NCBI GenBank assembly: GCA_019423745.1
Contig: JAHZAV010000003.1
Span: 1 to 64,000, forward strand
DNA: 64,000 nt
Origin: Lachnospiraceae bacterium
GTDB taxonomy: Bacteria; Bacillota; Clostridia; Lachnospirales; Lachnospiraceae
Reading direction: 5' to 3'
Shown here: in pieces, positions 8,500-18,120 of the stretch
Layout of the letters: every line of letters starts with the position of its first letter
Numbering within the stretch: position 1 is the first letter of the stretch
Translations under genes and position numbers: made by a program
The notes under the pieces: model-generated
The model's database searches: none
Told to the model about the DNA's origin: nothing
Seen by the model: the letters and a program-made list of their open reading frames with translations, nothing else

Positions 8500-11400
8500 T
8501 TATAGTAAATTAGACTTGAGAATTTCAAACTGTTGTGCATCCAAATTAGTTTTATCAACAATATGTAAACATATTTCAAAATCACTAGTATAAAATTTTG
8601 TCGGTATCCTATTTAAGTATGCTTTTAACGCTTCAAACTCCATCATTAAATATTCATTTTTCTTAACAAACCATTTACAAAGGAAATTGCACTTTTCTCC
8701 ATTACACTTTTCCCCACATTTAAGAGTAAAACCTTTGGACGATACGGACGTTTCATCCATTTTCCCAAATTTACACAATTTATCATCCGTGATTTTTGAA
8801 AGTTGAGACATACAAATATCTATATGTAGAATAATTTTTTCTTCTATTTGTCCAGATAATAATGCCGATTTTCCCTCATCAATAATTCTATATTTTGTTT
8901 CCAGCTTGTAACCTTTAGTTAACAGATGTGATATCCAATGAAATGCTGATATACTCGACATCTGCTCTATATTATGATTTAGAATAGGCTTTGAAACACG
9001 ATAGCTACTCATATCTAATAAGTCGGCTATTCGTAACAATATCTTATCAAATTTAGTACTAACCAAACTATTCTTTGCATCAGATTTAATATTATATACA
9101 TCTTCTACTCTTTGTCCATGAGCCAATGAGATCTCTGCAACTTTTTCCCTTAAACAATCGTCTAAAAAATACAAATCATTCCTTGTTCTTATTTCATCAG
9201 CACTTTCTTTTGCATGGTTACTCCTTATCCGATTTTCAAAAAAAACATCTATTTCTTTATAAAACTTAATTAGCAATTGTTTTATTTCCCTATTATCAAT
9301 AAGACATCTATCTTTAATTTCATCCAGATAATTCCTGCTGATTTGATCAGCTATAGTGCTATCCATCAAGAATTCATCCATAGATGGAATTTTAACCATA
9401 GATATATCATGCAAATAACACGAAATAAAGACAATATAATAATCATTCATAGAAATTTGTAAATAGTCCACAGCTTTGATTACCTTAATTACATTCTTTA
9501 TCAAATCTATTGCATGCTCTTGGTTATGTAAAGTATAAAAATACAAATATTTTGAACCATTTTTCCACACATCACAAGTGTATTGATGCACTAAAATCAA
9601 ATTATCAATTAAGATAGGATATTTAATAAAAGTCCGAAATATTTCTAGTACTTCCATAATGGAATAATCTATTTTTGATGCATTATCCTCATCCAATAAA
9701 TTAATACTGTACACTTTATAAATTTCTTTTGAAAACCAGCTATTTCTTAAATACGCTAATATTCTTAACTCGCCATATGAAAGTGCTCTTTTCACTTGCC
9801 TTGTTATAAATAAATCATCATTCAATTGTACACTAAAAAGCCGCGAGTAAAGTGCATTCAGTACCATACGTTTCATCTCAGCAGTACTATTATCAACTAT
9901 ACTAACTGTCTTTAAATAATTGTGTGAAAACATTCCTGTTTCTTCTAGTAATGTTTCCCATTGATATTTCCTAATTTCTTTCTCAATTACTTTATTAACA
10001 ACATCCCTATGTGCAAACATATATCTACCCAATTTTTCATTGGCCAATTCCCCTATTGTTTTATATGGATCTATATTTATTACTTTTTTGTTTTCAGAAA
10101 TCCGTTTAAAAGAAGTATATATATACGATGATTCCTTGTTATTATATCCACCAAACACTTTTTGATTTACTTTTTCAATATATTTACTAATCTTACCCAA
10201 ATTCTCTTCTGTTCTATCACTATTGATGCATAATGCAATATATGCTCCCCACACATCTTGTTTATATATATCTAAGAATTTTTCCAAAAAATCTTTGGAT
10301 TCTACAGGAATGGCTATACTCTCATCATTTATAGATATCTCTTCATCATTTCTTTGTACGTCTAGTTTAAGTTTTCTATATTTAAAAAACTTATAATATC
10401 TTGTTAATTTAGTTCTGTATGTCTCTAAACTTTCTTTTTCAGTACTATCCTCAACACTCTCTATTGTTTTATCTAGTTCTTCCTTTTCTTGACAGATTGC
10501 TTTTAATAGTATTTCAATTTTTGCATTAAGATTATCATCTTCTTCATCAGAATAAGTTGTATATAAATCAAATCCAATTTGAGAAGCAGCTCTACTTAAA
10601 GATTTTAAATAAATTTCACCCTCTTTTGCTTTTCCGATTTCCGTATAAGTGCTTTTCCCACTAACATCATGAACTCTTATAGAAAAATCTCGATTTCTAA
10701 TAAAAGTAATAAGTTCTTCATTATACATTCTAAAAAAAGAATCATTCTTCTCTTCCTTGTATTGTCTTATAAATTTCTGAATATCCTCATTTATTTTTTT
10801 TAATTTATCGCGAAAATCTTCAGAATCTTTTATGTCATTAGAAAAGATTACTGAGTCATCAACATAATACAAACTTTTTCCCTGAAAGTACTTCTCAAAT
10901 ATTTTAGAAATTTCAATCATACATATATTTCCCAGAAAATACGATTGTGGTAAACCCTGTGGTATTCCTAATCCAAAAGGAATTTGTTCAGATTCTGGAA
11001 TACTACCATAGTATATTTGAGAAGTATGCGAATCTAGATTTGATATTTTACAAACCAACAACTTTATCAATAGTACCTTATATAATTCCAATTCTTTTTT
11101 ATCAATTATAATAGGAATTAACGATAGCATTAAATTATATAACATTTCCGGATCTACAGATGGAAAGAAATTCTCTAAATCCAAGTCTATTTCATATTTA
11201 TATTCTCGTGTCGTATGGAATGTTTTAAATAATTCGTTAGCCTTTTTTGTATAAGCTTTATACTGTGTTTTCCATGGTTTAAACAAAATTTCGGGTTTTA
11301 TTGATACACGATTACCATAAAAATTGCTTGGTATCAATCTACTGATATTTGAAAGAGTTATTTTTTCATTGCCCTCGTTAAATTCATATATAAACAGATT

Positions 11401-11751
11401 CATAATAGAAACTAGAGCAATTTGACTTATTATATCCGATACATGAAGTGGCCTAAATATTACTTCTTTATCTTGGTACTTTTTAGGATTAAAGTACACT
11501 TTTGCTTCCACAAAATACTCCGGGTTTACAACCAATTCTTTTAAACATTCCTGTACTTTTTCAATCACATTATTAATATCTGTTTCATTAAATTTATCCT
11601 TCAATTCATTCATTAGTAACTCGTCATTATCATTTAATAACTCTTTATTAAAAACATAAGATTCTAATGAATATATTGACAAAAAAATATTTTCTTTACT
11701 AATAAGTTTTTCATACAATTTTGTTTTTTGAAGATCATTTCCTTTTCCCAT
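8500..11751 (-). CDS. Reverse transcriptase-HD domain fusion protein, candidate phage defence
   Basis: A 1083-residue protein. The N-terminal third is a reverse transcriptase: motif A IDLDLENFFPSVD (residues 188-200), motif B GIPQGLPQSYFLGN (262-275) and catalytic YVDD (296-299). A middle region (about 400-700) is helical and unassigned. Residues about 740-915 show a complete HD phosphohydrolase pattern: HNQEH (742-746), the HD pair in CYLHDIS (781-782), H846, H878 and Asp in RIADLLD (910). A Cys-containing tail follows (GEKCNGEKCNFLC). It resembles the defence-associated unknown-group and Abi reverse transcriptases rather than group II introns or retrons; no intron or msr/msd RNA was seen. 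It overlaps its upstream partner by 17 bases and lies beside type I restriction genes. AT content is higher than in its neighbours. Confidence 0.88.
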   Translation of the reverse strand: MGKGNDLQKTKLYEKLISKENIFLSIYSLESYVFNKELLNDNDELLMNELKDKFNETDINNVIEKVQECLKELVVNPEYFVEAKVYFNPKKYQDKEVIFRPLHVSDIISQIALVSIMNLFIYEFNEGNEKITLSNISRLIPSNFYGNRVSIKPEILFKPWKTQYKAYTKKANELFKTFHTTREYKYEIDLDLENFFPSVDPEMLYNLMLSLIPIIIDKKELELYKVLLIKLLVCKISNLDSHTSQIYYGSIPESEQIPFGLGIPQGLPQSYFLGNICMIEISKIFEKYFQGKSLYYVDDSVIFSNDIKDSEDFRDKLKKINEDIQKFIRQYKEEKNDSFFRMYNEELITFIRNRDFSIRVHDVSGKSTYTEIGKAKEGEIYLKSLSRAASQIGFDLYTTYSDEEDDNLNAKIEILLKAICQEKEELDKTIESVEDSTEKESLETYRTKLTRYYKFFKYRKLKLDVQRNDEEISINDESIAIPVESKDFLEKFLDIYKQDVWGAYIALCINSDRTEENLGKISKYIEKVNQKVFGGYNNKESSYIYTSFKRISENKKVINIDPYKTIGELANEKLGRYMFAHRDVVNKVIEKEIRKYQWETLLEETGMFSHNYLKTVSIVDNSTAEMKRMVLNALYSRLFSVQLNDDLFITRQVKRALSYGELRILAYLRNSWFSKEIYKVYSINLLDEDNASKIDYSIMEVLEIFRTFIKYPILIDNLILVHQYTCDVWKNGSKYLYFYTLHNQEHAIDLIKNVIKVIKAVDYLQISMNDYYIVFISCYLHDISMVKIPSMDEFLMDSTIADQISRNYLDEIKDRCLIDNREIKQLLIKFYKEIDVFFENRIRSNHAKESADEIRTRNDLYFLDDCLREKVAEISLAHGQRVEDVYNIKSDAKNSLVSTKFDKILLRIADLLDMSSYRVSKPILNHNIEQMSSISAFHWISHLLTKGYKLETKYRIIDEGKSALLSGQIEEKIILHIDICMSQLSKITDDKLCKFGKMDETSVSSKGFTLKCGEKCNGEKCNFLCKWFVKKNEYLMMEFEALKAYLNRIPTKFYTSDFEICLHIVDKTNLDAQQFEILKSNLL

Positions 11752-12250
11752 TACATATATCCTCTATCCATTTCATCAACTCTTCGCTTGCTTTTCCTGT
11801 AATCTCTTCCTGTACATTTTTGCTTTGTATATTCCCACTATACGTTCTTAAAAATAAATGTTCCTTATCTTCATAAACTAAAATACATTTTATAGTTATT
11901 TTATTTGTACAAATTTGTTTAATATCTATTGGTGTATTTATTCCTAAACCATCATCCTTGGAAGAGTATTTCCAAAATTGATCCATTAAATATTGCAAAT
12001 CTAAGTCCATTGGAAACAGAAGTAACTTCTTCATAATTCCTACAAATATATTATTTTTATTTCTAACAAATTTTTGAAAATTAATAAGTTCTGAGCAAAA
12101 ACTCGGTAAATAAGTTTCATTATAATAATATCCCGGATTTGAATAAACTAGATATCTCGATAATAAACTTATTTGATCAGCAAACATTTCTGAATTCAAT
12201 TCTGTTGTTAATAAACTCTCCAAAAAATCCCTTTCTTTTTCATTATTCAT
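11735..12250 (-). CDS. Small partner protein of the RT-HD gene, unknown function
   Basis: About 171 residues, largely helical and acidic, with no recognised domain and no signal or membrane segment. ATG at 12250 follows a GAGGG at suitable spacing; an ATG six codons upstream would place this site inside the gene. Its 3' end overlaps the start of the RT-HD gene by 17 bases, so the two are translationally coupled, and it shares that gene's high AT content. The coupling suggests it is an obligate partner, perhaps a regulator, antitoxin or complex subunit (inference). Confidence 0.7.
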   Translation of the reverse strand: MNNEKERDFLESLLTTELNSEMFADQISLLSRYLVYSNPGYYYNETYLPSFCSELINFQKFVRNKNNIFVGIMKKLLLFPMDLDLQYLMDQFWKYSSKDDGLGINTPIDIKQICTNKITIKCILVYEDKEHLFLRTYSGNIQSKNVQEEITGKASEELMKWIEDICNGKRK

Positions 12251-12340
12251 AAAGTATCCCTCAAACAAATCTCTAAAGTAATTCTTATTTCCGTATTTCC
12301 TAAGGTTAAAGAAACACGTTTTTAATTAATTATCTATCAG

Positions 12341-15300
12341 CTACGCTACCTTGGCATTGTCATTTATCTCTTCAATAACCTTTCTTATCCCCATCCATAC
12401 ATTCAAATCAGTAAAGATATCCACAACACTTCCCTGATCTGTGAATGGTGATTCCTGCAGCACAGATAAATCTTTCATCAATCCATTATGTACGATATAT
12501 TCCACAATCTGGTTCACAAAGTAAATCTGTCTGCTATCCAGATTGGCCTCATTCAGGTATTCAGAAAATGCTTCTTTTGCAGCATTCATATCCAGGCCCA
12601 CGATTTCACGAACAAATTCTCCCAGAGGCTTGTCCCCATATTCTGCTTCATATTCATCCTTCGTTCCCAGATCACTCCACAGAATTTTTTCCAATGTTTT
12701 AATATCATCCTGAGTCATTGGCTTATTCTTTTTCAGTTTCGCGATGACAAGGTCATCCTGGTGCTGACGGACGTAATATTCTGCCTTTGCCTTATAGTTC
12801 TTCAGATCATCGTTTTCCAATTCTGACTCTTTCCATTCAATGGACAGAATATCATCCTCGAAATTCGTGTCATAACGCACCTTCTTTTTAGGAAGATACT
12901 TCATCAGATCACGAAGACTTTCCCGAATATGTTCAAATTCATTGATTCCGGCACGATCCAGATAATCCGTATGGAGAATCTGATTAATCAGCTCTGCCTG
13001 TACCATAATTTCCGGTATATTGGCCACCGTAGAAATAGCGCTGACTTTTTTCAACAGATCACTCCGGGCTTTTCCATATTTCTTTCCGATCAGATATGCC
13101 AGCTCTATGCCATACATCAGTGCATCAAACCGAACCGCGCTTGCCTCATCTCCATCCGGTAAGATCAGAGGAGCCAGTTCTTCTCTTACAAGCAGCGTAT
13201 CCTCATAACTCAGAGTCTGATAGTTGGACTGATCGGAATACAGATCCACATATTTTAAGTGCTGACGGACTGCAAAGTTTTCCCGATTCAGTTCCTGTAC
13301 TTTTTCACTCATATGCTGTATCAATGCATTCCGGTAGGCAATCAATCGTTCTGTCTGATATTCCATATCCTGCAGTTTGTAAGTGATCTGAAATTCCAGA
13401 TTAAAAATTGCTCCCTGCAGCGCCATCATATTAGCGGTTGCCTTTCCTTTGTTCATACGGAAAAACTCAAAATTGCCACAAAAATCGAAAATATAAAATT
13501 TCTGCTTGTCCTCTCCGTCAAGCAATCCGGGACACAGACGGGTTCCTCGTCCTATCATCTGCCAGAATTTTGCTTTACTCATGACTTTCTTGAAAAAGAC
13601 AAGATTCAATACTTCCGGCACATCGATTCCTGTGTCCAGCATATCTACGGAAATTGCAATCTGCGGAAGTTTATTTGGTTCTGAGAATTCATCAATAGCA
13701 CTCTGGGCGTAAGTCATATAATTATCAATGACTTTCGCATATCCCGGAAGATTCGGATATTCCTTTCCGAAGATTTCCAGAATCTTTTCCGCATGGTCGT
13801 GATTCTTAGCAAAGATAATCGTCTTTCCCAAAGTTTCTCCATAATTGATACGAATCCCTTTGGTCATAAGAATATGCAGAACCTTCTTTATGGTATCCTC
13901 ATTGAACAGCCAGGAATTCAATGCAGAAGAACTGATTTTTTCAGGAAGTTCTCCATTCTCATCTTCAAAGGTAGCTTCATAGACTTCCTTGTCTTCTTCT
14001 GATAATTCATCGTACACAATTCCCTCTTCAATAAATTTCAAAGAAGATTCTACGGAAAGAAAATCTACCAGATAACCGTCTTTGACGGCCTGTGCCAGTT
14101 CATACCCATATGTAGGAACACCATTTTCCAGTTCAAAAATATTATAGGTATTCTTATCAATTTCATCCTTTGGTGTAGCTGTCAAGCCAACCAACGGCGC
14201 ATCGAAATAGGTAAAAATATCTTTGTATTTGTTATAAATAGACCGATGGGCTTCATCACAAATTACCAGATCGAAATGTCCGCAGGTAAACAGTTTTCCC
14301 TCCTCATCCTTTACAGAATCGATGCAATTCATCATGGTCTGATAAGTAGAGAAAACACAATGAGCCTGATAATTATCCTTTTCCTCACACAGATTTGTCA
14401 CAGATAAATCCGGAAGAAGATTCACAAAACTTCGTTTTGCCTGTGTGACCAAAGAATTTCGATCTGCCAGGAACAGGATATTCTTTATCCAGCCATGCTG
14501 CAGCAACACGTCGCACAGGGAAATAACGGTTCTTGTTTTCCCGGAACCCGTCGCCATGACAAGCAATGCTTTCCTACGATTCTTGTTTCCAAAGCTGTCA
14601 CAGACCGCCTTCACCGCACCTTCCTGGTAATACCGTCCCGCAATATTCTTATCTACAGTAATATTCTTGAGACTTGTCTTCATAGACTGCAGATTGAACC
14701 ACTTTTCCAAATCCCGTTTGGAATAGATCATGGATACTCTTCGCTCCGGATATTGACCGTCATCAATCCTCGTATCAAATCCATTGGTCAGGAAAATAAC
14801 CGGTCTTCTGCCGTACTGTTTTTCCAGAATATCTGCATATAGCTTTGCCTGCTGTCGTCCTTTTGCCACGTCTACACAGGTACGTTTTGCCTCAATTACC
14901 GCAAGCGGTCTATGCGCATCGTCATAGAGTACATAATCTGCATAACCCACTTCTGATTTATTTGGCATTCCCTGAAGTTCCACTTCATTGATCCAGTTTT
15001 TCCCTTCCGTCCATCCTGCATCCATCAGCATGGTATCAATATAAATCTTTCTGGTCTTATACTCGGACAAATCAAGAGGTTTCGGTACATACGTCTGTTG
15101 CTGCTCTTCACGCCTTGCAGTCAGTTGCTCCTTCAATGCTTGATTTTCTGCTATGAGAGCTTTCAGATCGATTTCTGAAATTGTCGGTACTTCTTCTAAA
15201 ACAGGCTGTTTCTGTTCTTCAAGCAGCTCTGCATGAAACTCTCCTTCCGTATAATCTTTGGCATAACAATACGCTACAAAATCCAGAAAGATATACAGAT

Positions 15301-15643
15301 TTTCCAGACATAATTTTGCTTGATCCAGGGTAATCTTCTTGCCATTATGAGCCGCATTGTTTCCCACTCTACGGATAAAATCCAGTCTTCTCCAAAGCTC
15401 CGGATCTACAATGTCCCGAAATTCTTCTGTACTCATCAAGCTGACCAACGTATCCTGATACGGCATGACAAGCGAGCCATCTACGGAATACATCCATTTG
15501 ATGGCGAACTCCATAGCCCGTCGGCAATTGATTACACTGGCTTCCATATCAATATGTAATATTTTCTCAGCCGAAATAGCCACATCTGCGAAAGAATCAA
15601 ATTGTGGTTCTTTCTTCAGAAAATCAAAGTTGGTCACGAACAA
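12341..15643 (-). CDS. hsdR: Type I restriction enzyme subunit R (HsdR)
   Basis: A 1100-residue motor and nuclease subunit that translocates DNA and cleaves after recognition by HsdS. The N-terminal 150 residues look like a DUF4145-type domain. The nuclease domain carries AVIEAKRT (about 250), followed by a superfamily 2 helicase with MATGSGKTRT (about 364), DEAHRS (about 435) and a QMIGRGTRLCPG motif VI region. The length suits the EcoEI-like class. It is last in the hsd unit and is separated from hsdS by an AbiJ-like gene and a membrane coiled-coil gene. The RT-HD pair follows 90 bases downstream. Confidence 0.95.
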   Translation of the reverse strand: MFVTNFDFLKKEPQFDSFADVAISAEKILHIDMEASVINCRRAMEFAIKWMYSVDGSLVMPYQDTLVSLMSTEEFRDIVDPELWRRLDFIRRVGNNAAHNGKKITLDQAKLCLENLYIFLDFVAYCYAKDYTEGEFHAELLEEQKQPVLEEVPTISEIDLKALIAENQALKEQLTARREEQQQTYVPKPLDLSEYKTRKIYIDTMLMDAGWTEGKNWINEVELQGMPNKSEVGYADYVLYDDAHRPLAVIEAKRTCVDVAKGRQQAKLYADILEKQYGRRPVIFLTNGFDTRIDDGQYPERRVSMIYSKRDLEKWFNLQSMKTSLKNITVDKNIAGRYYQEGAVKAVCDSFGNKNRRKALLVMATGSGKTRTVISLCDVLLQHGWIKNILFLADRNSLVTQAKRSFVNLLPDLSVTNLCEEKDNYQAHCVFSTYQTMMNCIDSVKDEEGKLFTCGHFDLVICDEAHRSIYNKYKDIFTYFDAPLVGLTATPKDEIDKNTYNIFELENGVPTYGYELAQAVKDGYLVDFLSVESSLKFIEEGIVYDELSEEDKEVYEATFEDENGELPEKISSSALNSWLFNEDTIKKVLHILMTKGIRINYGETLGKTIIFAKNHDHAEKILEIFGKEYPNLPGYAKVIDNYMTYAQSAIDEFSEPNKLPQIAISVDMLDTGIDVPEVLNLVFFKKVMSKAKFWQMIGRGTRLCPGLLDGEDKQKFYIFDFCGNFEFFRMNKGKATANMMALQGAIFNLEFQITYKLQDMEYQTERLIAYRNALIQHMSEKVQELNRENFAVRQHLKYVDLYSDQSNYQTLSYEDTLLVREELAPLILPDGDEASAVRFDALMYGIELAYLIGKKYGKARSDLLKKVSAISTVANIPEIMVQAELINQILHTDYLDRAGINEFEHIRESLRDLMKYLPKKKVRYDTNFEDDILSIEWKESELENDDLKNYKAKAEYYVRQHQDDLVIAKLKKNKPMTQDDIKTLEKILWSDLGTKDEYEAEYGDKPLGEFVREIVGLDMNAAKEAFSEYLNEANLDSRQIYFVNQIVEYIVHNGLMKDLSVLQESPFTDQGSVVDIFTDLNVWMGIRKVIEEINDNAKVA

Positions 15644-15650
15644 CCCCTCC

Positions 15651-15980
15651 TCACTTCTTCTTTGAAGTATTCATGCCTTGCGTGATTTGTCGTCTTACCT
15701 CTGGCATTTTCATAGCCTCTGTAAACATTGTATTAACAAAATTCTCCCCCAATTTATTCTCAAATTCTTTTTGTTGTCTTTCAAGCTCATATTTGTGTTC
15801 CAATTCCATCTTTTCTTTTTCCATTGAAAATTTTTCTCGTTCTTTTTCTATATCTAATTTATACTGAGTATTTAACTTTTCCAAATCTGTTTTCATTTGT
15901 TTCCTAGATATTAGATAACTGGCAATACCAGATATTAAAGCACATACAATGGAAACTATATACGGTAAATACGTGTCCAT
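15651..15980 (-). CDS. Small membrane-anchored coiled-coil protein
   Basis: A 109-residue protein. Residues about 5-25 (LPYIVSIVCALISGIASYLI) form one membrane segment; residues about 28-85 are a highly charged continuous coiled coil; a basic tail ends in KKK. It lies 7 bases before hsdR and 21 bases after the AbiJ-like gene, in the same direction. It is not a standard restriction-modification component. It may anchor or sense for the AbiJ-like protein (inference from position only). Confidence 0.75.
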   Translation of the reverse strand: MDTYLPYIVSIVCALISGIASYLISRKQMKTDLEKLNTQYKLDIEKEREKFSMEKEKMELEHKYELERQQKEFENKLGENFVNTMFTEAMKMPEVRRQITQGMNTSKKK

Positions 15981-16001
15981 AAATTTTCTCCTTTCAGATT
16001 A

Positions 16002-16901
16002 TCAATCTGCCATTATACCTTTTAGATAATTAATAAACGCACAACATGATATTAACATGAATTTTGCTTCTTCAAACGTTGACGCTTTCCCTCCTATATC
16101 TCCAGCATGTCTTATACCATTGGCATCACTTGTATATCCATACAATATGTTAAACGCTGACTTCAATGCAGAATGAATAACAACACCTTTTTGTTCCAAT
16201 TTTTTCAACATATTTCCTAGTGTTGCCTCTTTTCCGCGAACGCCTGTAACAATCTCACACATAGCCTCTACACTACTAATGCTTTCTTTAATAGAGTTCT
16301 CATAATCAGGATGTTCCCTATTTGCTAACAAGCTATGAGCTTTTGTGATATGCGAAGTTACCGCTGAATACTCACTATCTAAAGATTCTTGAATGGTATC
16401 CATTTCTATTTCATTGCTAATTGGAGAAATTAAACCACCAATAAATCTGTATCCCACATACTCCTGTTTAAACAAATTATTAAATTGTTCAAACACGCTA
16501 TAGTTCTCTTCTTTTGAATAATGCCCATAAGCTCTATATGGATATCTTTCATTTAACTCTTCTTCCCAATATTCACTAATAGCTTCAACTAAAGTTAATA
16601 CATCATCATAAGAATTGTTCATTATAACTTGATTTATTTCATCAAAAAATTGATCATCGTCTATATATTTTCTCGTATCAATCTTTTGGCAAAACACTTC
16701 GCTAGTAACATATCTAAAAAAACATTGTACAGAATCATCACTATAATATCGTCCTCCATATAATAAATAATATTGTTTGCTTAACAAATTAAAAATTTGT
16801 ATACGGGTTCTATTATCTAAATCTTTTAGCTGGATTTCTGTATTTTCAGATTTGATTCCTTGCCGATCTGAGAATCCTCCTCTTCTACTTACTTTTACCA
16901 C
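16002..16901 (-). CDS. AbiJ-like abortive infection protein
   Basis: A 299-residue protein. The N-terminus GGFSDRQGI matches the start of an AbiJ N-terminal domain family. The C-terminal 90 residues (SIKESISSVEAMCEIVTG through NGIRHAGD and LISCCAFINYL) match the abortive-infection C-terminal HEPN-type domain. AbiJ-type proteins cause growth arrest on phage infection. The start codon is GTG, six bases after GAGG. It lies between hsdS and hsdR, so the restriction operon carries a nested second defence gene; loss of restriction activity could be what releases it (inference). Confidence 0.8.
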   Translation of the reverse strand: MVKVSRRGGFSDRQGIKSENTEIQLKDLDNRTRIQIFNLLSKQYYLLYGGRYYSDDSVQCFFRYVTSEVFCQKIDTRKYIDDDQFFDEINQVIMNNSYDDVLTLVEAISEYWEEELNERYPYRAYGHYSKEENYSVFEQFNNLFKQEYVGYRFIGGLISPISNEIEMDTIQESLDSEYSAVTSHITKAHSLLANREHPDYENSIKESISSVEAMCEIVTGVRGKEATLGNMLKKLEQKGVVIHSALKSAFNILYGYTSDANGIRHAGDIGGKASTFEEAKFMLISCCAFINYLKGIMAD

Positions 16902-16933
16902 TCTACCTCATCTCCTAATTAAAAAATTTTGAA

Positions 16934-18097
16934 TTAACCAAAGTATTTCTGCATTAAACTATCAAATAATAACTGTGTCTTATCTAATGCTTTCTGCACA
17001 GCAGCTTTTGATTTTTCGACTTGAACGACAAAATCTGCAAAATCTTTTTGAAGTTCTATTGGTGGCAAACAAATTAAAAGTTTACCTAATCTTTCTTTTG
17101 AAATATTAGACATGGATTTTGCAGAACCACTCGCAATACTTTGAATCTTTCCTCTAAATAATTCATGGTTAATTAGTTTCCACAAATAAACTTTATTACA
17201 ACTATCATTTGTATTTAATCTAAAAATCAAATCCGGCATCATCAATTTCTTTGGTGTTGAAAATACATAAGCAGCCATACCTACTAACTCAGGAGTATTT
17301 TTTCTCGTAAACAATAAATCATCTTCGTGAACTTCTGCACTTTCTATAAAAAGATTTTCATCTATTATGGCTTTATTTTCGTCTGGTCTATATACTCCAT
17401 CTGTAACTGCACTTAATTTCAAGATAGCTGGAACATCTCCACTCCTTGCAAAACCATCACAAACAAAGCTTTTTCCATCTTCAATGCTTTTAAGGCAAGC
17501 GTTTATTTCAACTTCATCCCATCTCATAGGATTAGTGACTGGATTCCCAAACATCTCGACAAATCGGGCTTTGATGAGATCATCCAGTTTCTGCAATTCC
17601 TGCTTACGTGTTTCAATTACCGATTCTACCCGTTCTAAAATCCCTATTATTTCTAATTGTTTTCTTTTTGAAATGTTTGGAATCAATAAATCTTGTAAAT
17701 CATTTTTATTAAATCCTGATTGTGCCGCACGGCTTCCTACATTCAAAAGAAATCTTTGAAAAACAGGCGACTTTAAATAGTAGTATAAGTATCTTTTTTC
17801 CAATACATTGGTATCAGGTATTGTTCGCATAATAGCAACATTATAAGCACCAGCAAGACCTGTGAGTATTTTCCCTAATGAAGCACCGTAACGTGCAATA
17901 AGAATATCATCCGCTTCACAAATCTTTGTTGTTTTTGTTATTTTAATATATTCTGGAGTAACTCTTTCACTCTGCGTAAAGTCTCTAATTTGAAGCATTC
18001 GTATATATCCAGCTTTCAAATCAAACGACCACTCATTCTTTGGTGGCTGAGATCCTCCCTGAAAGTCACATATATCACATAATTTCATATACTCCAT
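16934..18097 (-). CDS. hsdS: Type I restriction-modification specificity subunit (HsdS)
   Basis: A 387-residue protein with two target-recognition domains, each followed by a long conserved helix: residues about 1-150 then KRKQLEIIGILERVESVIETR, and residues about 195-345 then LQKDFADFVVQVEKSKAAV. This layout gives a bipartite DNA target; the sequence recognised cannot be predicted. It follows hsdM by 23 bases. Recognition domains of this family are the most exchanged parts of such systems, and no inverted hsdS fragments are nearby, so no phase-variable shuffling is apparent. Confidence 0.93.
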   Translation of the reverse strand: MEYMKLCDICDFQGGSQPPKNEWSFDLKAGYIRMLQIRDFTQSERVTPEYIKITKTTKICEADDILIARYGASLGKILTGLAGAYNVAIMRTIPDTNVLEKRYLYYYLKSPVFQRFLLNVGSRAAQSGFNKNDLQDLLIPNISKRKQLEIIGILERVESVIETRKQELQKLDDLIKARFVEMFGNPVTNPMRWDEVEINACLKSIEDGKSFVCDGFARSGDVPAILKLSAVTDGVYRPDENKAIIDENLFIESAEVHEDDLLFTRKNTPELVGMAAYVFSTPKKLMMPDLIFRLNTNDSCNKVYLWKLINHELFRGKIQSIASGSAKSMSNISKERLGKLLICLPPIELQKDFADFVVQVEKSKAAVQKALDKTQLLFDSLMQKYFG

Positions 18098-18120
18098 AAA
18101 TCTCCCTCACCAATCCATAT

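Noticed and set aside
8500..11751. Group II intron or retron reverse transcriptase
   Set aside because: No maturase/intron RNA domains or msr/msd-like RNA nearby; the C-terminal HD domain and restriction-gene context fit defence-type RTs better.
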